A stretch of 64,000 bases of DNA, from NCBI GenBank assembly GCA_963277665.1, contig OY728159.1:1024753343-1024817342 (forward strand), read 5' to 3'. The stretch comes from Viscum album. Taxonomy: Eukaryota > Streptophyta > Magnoliopsida > Santalales > Viscaceae. This document shows, one piece after another, positions 46,431 to 58,453 of the stretch (position 1 is the first letter of the stretch; each line of letters opens with the position of its first letter). The position numbers were made by a program, and so were the translations under genes. The notes beneath the pieces were generated by a model that was not told where the DNA came from, did not search any database, and saw nothing but the letters and a program-made list of their open reading frames with translations.

Positions 46431-46675
46431 ATAGGGGAGAGGAATAGAGAGGGAGGGGGAAAAGGAGAAAAGAAAAAAATAAAAGAATAAAATAAAATAA
46501 TAAAAAAAGAAAAGAAAATGGAAATAAAAATTAAAATAAAAACTAAAAAAAATAAACAAACTTAACATAATAATAACAATTATAAACTATAATAAAAACG
46601 ATAACGTTTAATAATATTTTATGAAAATTTCATAGGCTTAATAAGAAAATTACCCTAATTAAAATATTAACAAAA

Positions 46676-46704
46676 CATAATAATAATAATAATAATAATA
46701 ATAA
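46676..46704. repeat. (TAA)n microsatellite in the left LTR
   Basis: A run of TAA units interrupted at the right by CTATTTT. The counterpart at about 53,170-53,195 in the other LTR is shorter. Confidence 0.8.
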
Positions 46705-46992
46705 CTATTTTTTTAATGTTCTAAATAATTTTATTTTTCTTTTTCGTTAACTATATTATTCATTCAGACAATTAATTAACTAACTACGCATCAGGCAGCC
46801 CGCAATGTGGTCTGGCGAAGCCACATGGATTCATCTGTGCCCTGCCCATGTGTCGGACATTGTGAATCCAAAAACGATCTCTTATCAGAGAAAGTGCACA
46901 AATTCTAACTTTGACTCAGCACGTAATGAAAGAAAGTTTTGAAATAGTTAAAATAATTATAATAATTAAATTATTGAGATCGGGGTGTGACA

Positions 46993-47010
46993 ATTCTCCC
47001 CACCACAAAA
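46993..47010 (-). other. Polypurine tract of nested element
   Basis: The minus strand reads TGGTGGGGAGAAT immediately before the LTR start TGTCACACC. Confidence 0.75.
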
Positions 47011-47990
47011 AGTTTTTTCCCCCAGAAAGTCACCCAGCCAAACGATGAATCAAACTCAAGTTTGAAATTGAATGAGGCCAACAAAATCATGAACTTGGTA
47101 TGAATTTTTACTCTATCAGTCACACCCAACCAACTCTGAGGGAAACTTAAAAGAGAAGAACCATCAGGAAGTGAGGAGGGTTCTCCCTACACCAAGAACC
47201 CGACTAGCACAACCGACGTTGAGAATCTTATCATGGGATAACTCTTGACTGCTAACATTATCCAAGAGGGAACCGCCACACAGACCAACCCTCGAAGAAG
47301 GCACTTCAAGATTCATGGTGGGTCGCCCCACCATTTAAGGACTGACCAGCTTCATCCAATTAGCACAGACCAGTATGAGAAACCCAGCACAAACCGACCC
47401 ATGAACTCTCCGCATAAACTAGACCCCCACCACATGGGGTCATCGACGAAAGACCCCAAACCATGTAGTGGACCAACCCCTATTCGTTATTTCCTAAGAT
47501 GCAAGTGTCTCCAAAACGCGCACATCCTAAAACAAGAACGGGTCACCAAAGGAGCTAGCCACATGAGAGAGATAATCATCTTGAGAATCACAGCCATAAA
47601 GAGACAACTCCAAAGCTCATATTTGAGGAGGCGCAACTACTAAAATTACAAGAAAACGATACCACCACACCTTCTTACTGTAGAAGAGGGGTATTCAATG
47701 AAAAAAGACCACAATGAGGCAATGAGGCCTCTACGCCACTCACAACAGGATAGAACCTTCAAGGGTGTGAGAGATACAACAAGGAAATTCATATCGTCCC
47801 CATTTCAGCATTGGAGACAAAAATTAAACCAAGGTTCCTCACACCCAACGATTCCTGACTGCATGAAGAGCTTCACTCCGAGACCTGTGGCTAGAGCTCT
47901 GATGTCTTGAAACATCTGTTGCCCCGCAGTCCGGAGCTGACATCCTTCGGTCAACACTCCTGCTGACAATTACGCTAGGGGAACCTCTCC
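47011..47990 (-). other. Internal region of nested element, no recognisable gene
   Basis: Minus-strand frames here are short and interrupted. The plus-strand frame at 47,245-47,643 has no known motif and is probably a shadow frame. Protease, reverse transcriptase and integrase motifs expected in this position are absent. Confidence 0.5.
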
Positions 47991-47999
47991 AATTGTCCC

Positions 48000-48745
48000 A
48001 AATGGCCATACTGACAGCAAGCCTTCGGAGGATGACAATAAGGCGACTTAAAGTACTCAAATCGGCCACACTCGAACCAAAAAAGTGGTGTCCCAAATAA
48101 TAGAAGACGAAATTGATATGGAGACTTGTATGAGACAGGTTCCTCCGGTTCTCTCTCCTCGCCGGAGGTGGAACCTTCCTAAACACCAAAAAGAATCAGT
48201 CCTGGAACTCTGGATGAAGATCCCACACAAGAGAAACTTCAACTGATTCCACGACGCTACCTCTATAGATAAGGGAATTAGCCCCTTGGAATGCCCCACG
48301 TAGGCCATCACTTCTCGTTGTCCTTACTTGACACTCATTGGTTCTGCCACTTTCCTCACCTTCACTTCCTTGGGCATAAATGATCTAACGAGAGTGGTCT
48401 TAAACACCTTCCAAGACATGCCATCATGCAACAATTCTGGGATTATTTCCTCCACCAATCAAATGTTTCCCCTTCAAATGGACCCGAACCAACATGCACT
48501 CTCATAGCATTGGGAGTTCCCAATAACTTGAAAACACCAATGACTTCACCATGCCAGTCTTCTACCTTCGATAGATCACGATCACCACTGTAGCTAGACA
48601 ACAACCGAAAAGAATTCAATTCCACCCCTCTGCTAAGAGTCTGAGTAGAACCAACAATGAGAAGAGGCTCACTAGAAACTTTTGGGACTTTTCTGGGGAT
48701 CATACTCAAAAACAAGAGGCACAAATCTGAATCAAAACTCATCAT
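48000..48745 (-). pseudogene. Ty3/gypsy gag relic
   Basis: The frame 48,443-48,745 ends with KVEDWHGEVIGVFKLLG, RVHVGSGPFEGETF and DWWRK, matching the AEDWLxEIEKIFxxLG...FxLxGEAxxWW start of the Retrotrans_gag domain. After a frameshift the domain continues with GMSWKVFKTTLVRSFMPKEV and VKxGQREVMAYV-like segments, equivalent to MTWExFKxxFxxxYxP...LKQGxxxVxEY. A poor zinc-knuckle remnant (CGRFEYFKSPYC, CCQYGHLGQ) may be readable near 48,010-48,070. This places the element in Ty3/gypsy. The protein is broken and incomplete. Confidence 0.75.
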
Positions 48746-49678
48746 AAATCAAAATTCCACACCTCAATCACAAACGAATTCTCAAACTCAAATCACTATT
48801 CCAACCACAATTCAATATGTCAAAACCAAGAACCCACGAAAAAGAATACCCATCACGAAAAGAGAACGCTAAACAATTTCTCACTCACTATTCTAAACAT
48901 CTGAAAAACCCTTTTTGAAAACCATTTTTCAGTAACCAAAACCACTTAAATATCCACCATTGATATCCCATGAAGTCTCACACATACATATCCATGTGCT
49001 AGCTCAAGCACCCATCCACTCACATCACCAATTTCCCCACTTGCCACATGCGTACCTCAATGTATGTGATCACTCATAGGAATACCAAGGGTCAATTAAA
49101 GACACTTCTCATTTCCAAAACAGACCATTAAGCACAAAGCACAATTTCCCAACCAATTGAGAAAGTCACTTATAAATTAAAGAAACACATTTCAAAATTC
49201 CAAAACGTCTTCCATTTCAAAAACCATTTTCCACTCCAACAACCATATTCCCTTTTGAAAACACCTTCACAAAAATCCATTTTCATTTTTGAGATCTACT
49301 CACACCAACCAAAATGAAGGTCAAACATAACTCACATCAAAATTTCCAAAAATAAGGGACTAGTGGATATGCCAACCCAAAAACATGGCTTAGCAGACCA
49401 TGCTCCGAGCGGGCATCCACAATAAGAAGTATCTTGAACCGTTCACTCGGGCTATACATGGGTCGCTACTCCATGCAGGCTCGTCGCGTAACACTAGATC
49501 ACTTCCCTTGTCATCCCTCATCCACACAAAATAAGAAAAAGAAAAACTCAAATCCCATACTACCCTTGGATACTCAAGTCTCGGGACGGGAAAGGGTTCA
49601 TGACGTCCTTCCCAAACCTACCCCTCGAGTCCTAACACACTTAATCACTAAGATACTTGACACCCCAAATAACAAGGG
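48746..49678 (-). other. Internal leader between gag relic and primer site
   Basis: A sequence of about 930 bp rich in AAAACCA/CCATTTTC words on the plus strand. It includes one isolated relative of the LTR hairpin unit at 49,385. No ORF with a known motif is seen. Confidence 0.5.
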
Positions 49679-49693
49679 CCTCCTCTGATACCA
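49679..49693 (-). other. Primer binding site of nested element
   Basis: The minus strand reads TGGTATCAGAGGAGG three bases after the LTR end, matching the complement of the initiator Met-tRNA 3' end for 11 bases. Confidence 0.9.
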
Positions 49694-50422
49694 TTTTGTC
49701 ACGAACCAGGCCAGATCGTCATCCGACTCGGCACCCGACCCGGTCTGCGACATGGCCCGAAGGGCATTCCCGATCCCCACGGGCTGGCAACTAGTGTCGG
49801 GCATCAAAACAGAGCAGTTGGGAATGATTTGGCCCATAACAAAGATAAATAAACATAAACTGAACAAGAAGATAAATAAGGGGGGGAAAACTGAACAACA
49901 TGGCGGCAAAAAAAGGAATAATAAAAGAAACGTGACATACCTCAGGTGACCTTGTGGATCACCACGGTACGTCAACCACACTCGCTCCCAAAAGTGATCC
50001 AATACTGAAACCTGAAACTAAAAGGTAAAGTAGGCGTGATCACCGAGATGCTCAGTAGGAATACCAAAAATGTAACCACTTCCTATGCCCCTGCCTTTAG
50101 TAAGAAATCCAGTAATGCCAGTTTGAAAAATAAGATTTAATAAAATAGTGTTTTCCTTATTTTCAAATTCTAGTAATGAGTTTGCATTATCAAGTAAATA
50201 ATTTCACTCCCACTGCATTTTCAAAATAGGTTCCAAGCATGCATTAACGTTTCAAATAAAAAGAAATCATTTTGGATTAAAATATGGTTTTCACAAAAAG
50301 ACATCATGTATGACACAACTGAAATGAAAGTTAAATCACAAGCAGCACATCGCAAATGAGCACCATGGGTAATCCCTATAGGTAGCCAGAACAAGTGGGA
50401 ACCTAGAGACCTTGTACCTCAA

Positions 50423-50520
50423 TGAAACGTGGCTTATAAGACCATGACCTTCAAGAAAATGTGGCTTAGAAGACCACGGCCCTCAGAAAACGTGGCTTAG
50501 AAGACCACGACCCTCAGAAT
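50423..50520. repeat. Tandem hairpin repeats in LTR, second set
   Basis: Three units with the core CGTGGCTTAGAAGACCACG, the counterpart of 43,932-44,030. The stem CGTGG/CCACG is intact in the third unit and nearly so in the others. Confidence 0.75.
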
Positions 50521-52619
50521 TCATATGTTTAGTTAGTGTTGTTGCGTCAATCCTGCTAGAAGAACCGGGATGAACCCATACCGTGTCATCTAGCATACTA
50601 GTCCTGGTCACCCACCTAGATACCCAGGTTTCCCATTGTGCTCTATTTCAAGTGGTGGTGAGTTTTCTTTATCAAGAAAACATATATGTACATAACACTT
50701 TCTTTTTCTAAAACTCATTCAACATCTAACCACTATTCTCCCTCCTTAAGCACATCCCCCCTATTTCAAGTCACACAATGCATAAACTTCAATTTTAGGC
50801 ACATCATAACACTTCCAACATACAAATAATTTTCTAAAACCAAGGGGGCATGCCTCAAGAGAGGTTTTTCTTTTTCATAAAACGTTCTTAAGGTTCCAAA
50901 TCGGATTTATTACATAAAGTGAATACTTTTTACAATTAACCAGCTAAAAGGCCAAAAACCTTCAGAAATACACATTACTAATTCAAAACCACTTAGGAAA
51001 TCAATTTTTCCAGAAAAGGTCACTTAAGACCGATAGCATCAAAAATACATTTCAATTTCCAAAGCAATGGCATAATAATTTCTAGCAACCGTAACCTGAT
51101 TTCATAGCATGAGTATATAGCGTAAATGCAAAACATATTTTTAAAACAAGAAAGCAATTATGAATCTCAAATTAAAGGCATAGGCATAGAGGACCTACCT
51201 CAAACATTTCGTTGTTTGTAGAAGACCACTCGAACCCACGTTTGACGCATACATGCACATGCATTTATACATATATATATCTACACCCCTAGCTGCATTG
51301 CACATATTCCCCGCGCCATGAGTGAATATGTACAAAGGGGGCATATATATATATCCCTTACCCTATGCATGTACATGTAGGATACCTCGAACCCGCGGCC
51401 CCAGACCACCGTAGTGAGGACCAACACTCTACACAAATAATTTTAATAAAACAATTAAACACTTGAAAAATCTACAAAACATTTCAAAATAACACATCAA
51501 GGGTTCGCAACAGAAGAAAAACATTCAAAAGATCATTTTTAAAACCAAACGCGCCAAGATGCAACACCAAAACACCAACTGCAGTGTACACACATTTTAA
51601 TCGACGAATTGCATAGTTAAAAAAAAGAAACACTGATAAACAATTCAGCATGGGTTTTTCCACAGAAAAGTTTCATGCGCAATGCATAAAAACACTACCA
51701 GCAAAAGCAAATGCACCCAACCCTCATGCAGAACTAGATTCACAGCCTTAATGTCCTTAAATAAAACAATTCCAGAAGTCATAAAACAACCATGAATAAT
51801 GAAACATAGGACACTCCTCAAAACACCCAAATTCCTTTTCTTTTCTTTTAAATCAAATGCACCCTAAAAACCATTCCAAACATCATTCGCATCACTCACA
51901 AAATTTCTAATAACCAACTTCACTATTTATAAATTAATGTCAAATAACACAAAAATTGAGTTTTTCTCAAAAACACACCCCATTATATATGAACATGCTA
52001 TAGAATAGAAATGTCATACTAAATTTATTAAATACTAGTTTCACACCAAACGGATCAATCACACAACACCAGATTTATTTACGCAAGTAAAATAATCCAC
52101 CAAATAAATACAATAAGTTTTGCACACTCACAATATACCAAATTTTATCATTAAAAACTCATCTTCATACAATTCCACATAAATAAAATTATACTAAACA
52201 TTGCAAGTTGCAAATTATTTATCATGAACAGTGCAGAATACTACAGCGGAAAAAAAACACTTACATCGGTGTGGAAAACATCACAAAAGAAGGGTGCAAA
52301 CTCCATCGCACGTCAATCGCACCGCAAGGGGTCTAATGCAAAACCTAAAAACAAGTTATCGAAGCAATTGAATAAAAAACAAACCAAATCAAACAAGTCA
52401 ATAAGAGAATCCTCACCTCAAATGGTGACTGAAGAACCGAGACGGACCGAAACACATGAAACCGCCTCGCCTTCGGTGGCAGTTGTCGGGACACGCTCCG
52501 AAGGGCCTCAAGAAGCCATCTCCACCAACCTAGAATAGGAGAAAACCAGAAATCAAAGGCATTCCTAACAAGCTAGGGTTCGGCCGAACGCAATAAGGTG
52601 GCACGAAGGAGAAAAAAAA

Positions 52620-52930
52620 TTGGCCAAATGAAGAAGGAGAGGGAGGGAGAGGTCTCACCGGTGAAGGTAGCGGCAGCCTGCGCCCGGGATGGCAACGGCG
52701 ATAGCAGCGGGTTCGGGGAAGGATGGCGGCGGCGCGGCTAGCCAGTCAGAAAGCGAGGAGGCGGTCTCAATGAGAGGGAGGCACACGACTGGGGAAGCAA
52801 GGGAGGGAGAGCGGGGCGCCGGTGGTGGCTCGCCGGAGGGGAGCACAGAAGGGGGGTCCGATGGGAAGGAGAAGGGCGTGACCTAGGTTTACGGGAGGGG
52901 GGTTTCTGTGCGCGACGAGGGAATAAAGGA
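52620..52930 (-). other. GC-rich leader-like block in the LTR, copy 2
   Basis: Counterpart of 46,130-46,430, with the same CpG-rich composition, proline-rich minus-strand frame (52,655-52,846 and 52,738-53,064) and CCGGTGAGACC donor-like end. Confidence 0.45.
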
Positions 52931-53487
52931 GAGGAAGAGAGAGGGAGGGTAAAAATGAGTGAAGAAAAAAAATAAAAGAATAAAAGAAAATAATAAAAAA
53001 AGAAAAGAAAATGGAAATAAAAAATTAAAATAAAAACTAAAAAAAACATAAACAAACTTAACATAATAATAACAATTATAAACTATAATAAAAACGATAA
53101 CGTTTAATAATATTTCATGAAAATGTCATAGGCTTAATAAAAAAAATACCATAATTAAAATATTAACAAAACATAATAATAATAATAATAATAACCTTAA
53201 CTATTTTTTTAAGTTCTAAATAATTTTATTTTTTTGTTGCGTTAACTACATTATTCATTCAGTTAATTAATTAACTAACTACGCATCAGGCAGCCCGCAC
53301 GGTGGTCTGGTGAAGCCACATGGATTCGTATGTGCCCTGCCCATCTGTCTGACATTGCGAAGCCAAAAAAGATCGCTTATCATAGAAAGTGCCCAAATTC
53401 CAACTTGGACTCAGCATGTAATGAAAGCAAGGTTTGAAATAGTTAAAATAATTACAATAATTAAATTCTTGAGATCGGTGTGTGACA

Positions 53488-53492
53488 GGTCG
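53488..53492. repeat. Right target-site duplication of nested LTR element
   Basis: GGTCG, identical to 43,202-43,206. Confidence 0.9.
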
Positions 53493-53932
53493 CGACATGG
53501 AAGAAGACCCAGTGGGTCTCAATCTCATTCCCACCAACAAAATAAAAACATACACCCATTTTGGATTTTGGAAAAATATTAATCAGATTTTTTTTCATAT
53601 GTGAAAAATAAAAAAAACATTTAATATAAAAATAATATTAAATTTTTCCATAACCCATGTGTACTTACAGGTCCCTTGAAATTACTTTTCTAGTAGTCAA
53701 AAAATTGGTCTATTCCTAATCAGAAAAATGGTTTTCTCCTGTTAAACAATTAAAAATTGAAAACATTGATCTGTTAACCACGTTATCAATCCAATAAAAA
53801 TTTTCAAACACCCAATACTTAGCCATTCAAAAACATATCCATGCGCGGTCAAATCTGTTGGAACTATTTAATCACCCTCTATTTAAAATTTAAAGTAATT
53901 TAATTTTTCTTTGACTCAGAAAAACCAATCAT
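53493..53932 (-). other. Untranslated leader of the copia element, part 2
   Basis: The leader continues from the nested element to the primer site. AT-rich, with no ORF supported. Confidence 0.55.
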
Positions 53933-53946
53933 CCCTCTAATACCAA
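53933..53946 (-). other. Primer binding site of the Angela-like copia element
   Basis: The minus strand reads TTGGTATTAGAGGG, the initiator Met-tRNA complement with one C-to-T change in the core, one base from the LTR edge. Confidence 0.75.
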
Positions 53947-53947
53947 T

Positions 53948-55798
53948 TAAAGGTACAGGGACACTTAGAAAAAGCTGATGTGTTTGGAATTTAAAAAAAT
54001 TTAAAGCACTGGAGTGACATAATGTCATCAACTCTAGTGATATCTTCCTGGTATGGTCCAAGGACCACGCGTGGTTTAATCGGGGAACAAAAATAAAACA
54101 AACATATACCTCATTCAGATCTTATGCATGCAAGCCTGTTGCAAGATGCCATTTTCCATTGCTTGAAGGCTCTAATGCTGAATCCCTCTAGATCATCCAT
54201 ACATGCTTCTTGAATTTTCTCTCGTGTCATTTTTTATAATAAGGGTGCTAGTATATAACTCCAACGACCACTTCAACACGGAGACGATCACCATGATCTA
54301 CCATCTTCAATATGATAAGACAAAACTTGAATTTCTTGCTTGATTGAGAGTCTCTCCCTATGATTTAGGAGTAGAGAAAGGCTATCACTTCCAGTGGATG
54401 AATAGTCATCAATGTAAGAGCCTCTATCCACTTATATAGTGGATATTTATATTACCCGGTTTGGGTTCTCGACCCCCCGTGTAATAAAAATCAACTATAA
54501 CAATATTATAAATAATTTTTTATGAAAAAATAAAGTATTCAATAAATATTATTTATATTTTTTCACTAAATTGTAATATATATTAAATATATTATATGAT
54601 AATATTGATCCATTAACTCGACTCACATCTCCTGATAATATTAAACGAACCCAGGATATTACATTAATATCTCTTTGAATAACAATTATCCTCGTATTTA
54701 CTTAATCGCTTATAAATAAATATAATATATAAATCCAACCTAATTATTCCTTACTTTAATAATAATGAATTTATTTATTTCCTATTGATCCATAAAAATT
54801 GGATAATAATCAGAACCCATGGTGGGGTCAATTAAGTACAATATTCATATTCATCAGAGTATGGCATATTCTAAAAGTGCTATTGTGTGTGGCCCTCTGG
54901 GCCCTTACCTCAATAGCAGTTAATAGTATTCACAGACCAAGAGTGAAGTATAAAAACCCATCAAGTCCCATATAGACATAAGGAAAAGTGAAATAAATGA
55001 CTTCCCTCCTAAGAACATGCTTTGTATAATATAATATCTTTGTCATTGATATCTCATAAAGCAGGATACACAATTGTGTAATCATTCTTTTTTCTTTCAT
55101 TATTACTTCTTGATCTTTCCAGATGAGCTTACCTTGAACTACCATGGTGATGGATTTATGAAGGTACTACCATCCTAATCAACCAAGCACGAGATATATC
55201 TTCCTAAAATTAGAAGCGAAAAATCCTATCTTGATCATTCAATCAATGTCATGCCACTAATGATGTAACAAACACAAACTACCTTATTGTGAATTCATTT
55301 CCATTGTTTTCGTCTTGCCTCAAAGTACGCAATTAAATGACATACGGTGAAAATGATCTCATGTTAGAAGACCATTACTCTTGTCCTTAGATAAGAACAA
55401 CTGATGACACCAGAAACATGTGGTGTTCCTATTGGCGGGTTTGTCCTCATGATCTCAACTAATAAAGATCACCAAGTGAGAACTTCATGAGAAGAAGTCT
55501 CAATGCTTATGATCCCCCAACTCCTGATAGTCACAAATCATTCGTGTCCTCTCAGTATGATGTATCTAGACCATTGGACATTACTTTAAGATCACTTTCA
55601 TAGTATCTCTAAGTTCTCATTATATCCTAGGATCTTCTATAACCCTTTTATAAGACACGTAATCTAAGGAAAATACTATAATCATAGTGGACACAGAATA
55701 ATCTACACTATTATGGAAAGATAAACACATATATATAAAAACACTGCATACATGCAGTGGTAATAAAAATACATCACAAGTTGGGTCTAGGGAACCCA
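53948..55798 (-). repeat. 5' LTR of the Angela-like copia element
   Basis: Aligns end to end with 35,255-37,105 (both 1,851 bp). On the minus strand it starts TGGGTTCCCTAGA at 55,798. The terminal CA has become TA at 53,948-53,949. TATA-like word at 54,431-54,439. Confidence 0.85.
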
Positions 55799-56462
55799 TT
55801 TACAACAAGTTAAATTTTATCTTCTTACAAGCGGATAGAGTGTTAGAATGAGGCATAAATTTGGAGAATTAAAATATTACACATAGTAGCTTATGAACTA
55901 TATGGCCCTTATAGTACACCACAAAAACCAAATAATATCCAAATTAATATGTGCATTATACAATTTTTTACGAGGTAAATTTCAACACAAAGTCTAGAAT
56001 TTAGACTGTGGAAACACCAGTTTTTGGATTCCTATGGTTAGTTTTAGAAAAGATAGACTGTAAAGGGAGTTTGTTATGCAGAAAAAAACCATGGGAAAAA
56101 AGATTAGATCTTACCAAAATGTTGGCTACATGATAAACTATTCTGCCTCACACGCATTATATAGGGTGGTCTATTCTCTTGGTCCACTGATAAACTCTGA
56201 AGTAGTCAAGTGGGTTAGGTTTCTTCTTCTAAATTAACTCCTATTAATTCCAATGAAACCCCACTTAAATGAGGGGTATTTTTTGGGGCCTGAAATTTTT
56301 GAAAAGAATCAAATAAAACTATTGAGATAATTTTGAAAGCTAAAAACCAGACTAGGAAAATGTGAATGTGAGTAAATTTAGAAAAGGACATGAAAACACA
56401 TAGCAATAAAAAATTTCTACATAGCACCTCAAGTAATATATTTGAAACCCACTCCTTATTTC
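55799..56462. other. Unassigned sequence right of the copia element
   Basis: No gene is supported. The minus-strand frame 56,215-56,481 (88 codons) is hydrophobic but without family resemblance. This could be the U3 of an unidentified LTR, given the tandem repeats and TATA-like box just downstream. Confidence 0.35.
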
Positions 56463-56905
56463 CCCCAAAAATGAAAATCATTTATTTCATGAGGGGTTCA
56501 TCCAATGCCCCTGCAAAATAAATTCATTTGATGCTAGAGGTAGTATCTCTATGCCCCCCCATAACTGATAAATTTTGTTGGTCAGATGCGGTCGATTGAC
56601 ACCCCCACAAACAAAATTCATTTATAGCCCAAGGAAGTAGCTCCAATGCACCAGAAAATGAAAATAATTTTTGGTGGTATTCAGTCATTCGATTCCCATG
56701 GAAATGAAAAGAATTTGTCTCCCAAGTAGGTATCTCCACACCCCTTTTAAAAAAAATGGTATGCAATGCGAGAAAATTTATCAACTACCCCACAAATGAA
56801 ATTCATTTTCAGCTTGAGGTGGTAGATCCATGCCCACCAAAAATAAAAATTGTTTGTGGTGTGAGGTGTTCTTTCAACACCCCTACAAATAAAATTATTT
56901 TTTAG
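56463..56905. repeat. Tandem repeat, about five units of 91-95 bp
   Basis: Units begin near 56,463, 56,554, 56,649, 56,741 and 56,833, the last incomplete. Each carries a CCCC(A/C)...AATGAAAAT word, an ACCCCCACAAA-like word followed by AAATTCATTT, and a GAGGTAGTATCTCCATG-like end. Units are strongly diverged. The minus-strand frame 56,524-56,784 is produced by the repeat and is not a gene. Confidence 0.75.
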
Positions 56906-56991
56906 ACAATTAATTGATTATATCTCACCACATAGCATCCAAAATGTTATGCAGCTGACAATTTTGGGAAAATGATTCTTCTTACGCCGCC

Positions 56992-56999
56992 TATAAATA
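56992..56999 (+). promoter_or_regulatory. TATA-like box downstream of the 92-bp repeats
   Basis: TATAAATA in CGCCTATAAATACCC, about 90 bases after the tandem repeats. The arrangement of repeats followed by a TATA box resembles an LTR U3 or a gene promoter, but no transcript body with coding potential follows. Confidence 0.4.
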
Positions 57000-58453
57000 C
57001 CCTATGTTTCCCCCAAAACAAGAAAATGGAAGGAAACCCCAGATAATCTGTAGATACTTAGGGAGAAATAGAAGAGAATGAGAAAAGGATAAAAAAAAGA
57101 TTTAAAATTCTATTTCAAGAAGCTTGCCTCAATCTATTGGTAACTCGATCATCACAAAGGAAATAAAACTCCCTATAAAGGATTCATTTGTAAATGGGAC
57201 TTGATTGAAAGGGGAATCCTTTTTGAAGGGATACCTTACTTCTCAATGCAATCCCATTCATGAAGGAACATCCTTCATTGAAGAGCCCCCTTTGTGATAT
57301 CCCCTAACCCGTATAGAAAGACTAGTATGCAAAATGAGGTATGCTTAGGGTATTTACCTCTCTGATCTCAGCACCCTCCTTTTTCATAGATTTTGGATTA
57401 ATCTTATCCCCCCATTGAATTATCAAAATATTTCTCTCTAACCAGCACCAAGACTCGACTAAATCCAACTGAAGACCTCCTATGAGGCCTCTAAACCTAT
57501 ACGATTAGGTTATCAAACACACCAGCTTGTCTTATTTTAGATCATGCATTCCCTTGGAAAAATATTTCTTCAAATTAACTTCTATAAATGTTATATTACT
57601 ATAGGATTTTTTAATCATGAAACTCTTTGGTAATGAGGTCTATAATCCTAGAGGAAGTAATAGAAGCATTCACGATTCAGGTACCAAAATTCACCTCTCG
57701 CATACTACCAGAAACATGAAACAAACTGTATAGTATATGTGCCTTCTATTTTCTGATTAGAATATGTGTAATCCCCAATATAGGGTTTATAAAATGGTAG
57801 GAGGACATTACTACACGGAAAACCCTCTTTGAGGAAACTCTATTATTCCTCACTAATTATCCCATCATAACCTTGGCCTTATCCATTTTTGGATAGGGGA
57901 GCACATTCCTACTTGAGAATCCCTTCTAGAGTATGCCCTAGAATTTCTTGTAGGATATCATACTTATCCTTCCTTATATATCCCCTCCCTTGTTCGTCAG
58001 TGTATAAGGATAGAAATTCAATATCAGACATCCAATTCAAGTTAAGTCCCATTTGAAATTTCCATCTAAATAAAATTTTCTGGTGTGATAGATATTCTAC
58101 TCTTTCTTGTTTCTCACAGTCATCATGACTTGCATAGGATTAGAGACCAGTGACTTACATTTCACTAGATAAATACAAAAAAAAACTCTTTTGGGCCTCC
58201 CCCGTAGGTGTAAGACCCAACAAAACCAAAATACATGGGCTTTGATTCCCATCCCAATGATAAATGTAGGACGCCTCCTTGAGGTTTAAATCCAACATCT
58301 CCAGTCTATAAAAATCTTTGTTGGTTCATATTCCTAGTAATATCAAACCACCGCCTGGAGGGATACATTCCTTTTAGAACCTTTCATCTCATCCACATCG
58401 GACCATATCCTTAGTTGGAGATATCATTATAAGGCAATATTCCTTGTAATATC
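57000..58453. other. Unassigned sequence
   Basis: No ORF, terminal repeat or known domain is recognised. It directly precedes dispersed repeat R1 and may belong to the same old element. Confidence 0.35.

Larger units (their letters stand above)
43207..46992 (-). repeat. 3' LTR of nested Ty3/gypsy-type element
   Basis: A 3,786-bp copy aligned end to end with 49,697-53,487. On the minus strand it starts TGTCACACCCCG at 46,992 and ends at 43,207. It contains a (TAA)n run at 46,676-46,704, a poly-A/G-rich stretch, a GC-rich block (46,130-46,430) and three hairpin repeats near 43,932-44,027. Confidence 0.9.
43207..53487 (-). mobile_element. Ty3/gypsy-type non-autonomous LTR element (gag relic only), 10.28 kb
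   Basis: The element has two LTRs (43,207-46,992 and 49,697-53,487), an initiator Met-tRNA primer site, a polypurine tract, and a perfect 5-bp target duplication. On the minus strand the LTR begins TGTCACACCCCGATCTC, a start common in Ty3/gypsy elements of the Del/Tekay type. The 2.70-kb internal region encodes only a broken gag, with no protease, reverse transcriptase or integrase. LTRs longer than the internal region fit a LARD or gag-only derivative. By eye the two LTRs are more alike than those of the copia host, in keeping with a later insertion. Confidence 0.9.
49697..53487 (-). repeat. 5' LTR of nested Ty3/gypsy-type element
   Basis: A 3,791-bp LTR, homologous to 43,207-46,992. It carries the hairpin repeats at 50,423-50,520, the GC-rich block at 52,620-52,930 and the shorter (TAA)n run near 53,170. 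Confidence 0.9.
35255..55798 (-). mobile_element. Angela-like Ty1/copia retrotransposon with nested element
   Basis: Two LTRs of equal length (1,851 bp; 35,255-37,105 and 53,948-55,798) flank a minus-strand internal region with primer site, long leader, gag, protease, integrase, reverse transcriptase, RNase H and polypurine tract in the usual copia order. Removing the inserted 10.3-kb element leaves about 10.26 kb. The LTR length, leader of about 2.6 kb and reverse transcriptase motifs resemble the Angela/BARE-1 group. The LTRs are clearly diverged and the reading frames are broken, so it is old and inactive. Flanking pentamers (AGATC left, TTTAC right) do not match. Confidence 0.8.

Noticed and set aside
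46161..46568. Proline-rich 135-codon protein
   Set aside because: The frame runs through the GC-rich block and then a low-complexity T/C-rich tract. The copy in the other LTR is open in different phases, and no domain is seen.
47245..47643. 132-codon plus-strand gene in the nested element
   Set aside because: It is antisense to the gag-bearing strand of the element, has no motif, and carries the base bias of the region.
56524..56784. 86-codon minus-strand gene
   Set aside because: It coincides with the 92-bp tandem repeat units and has no family resemblance.
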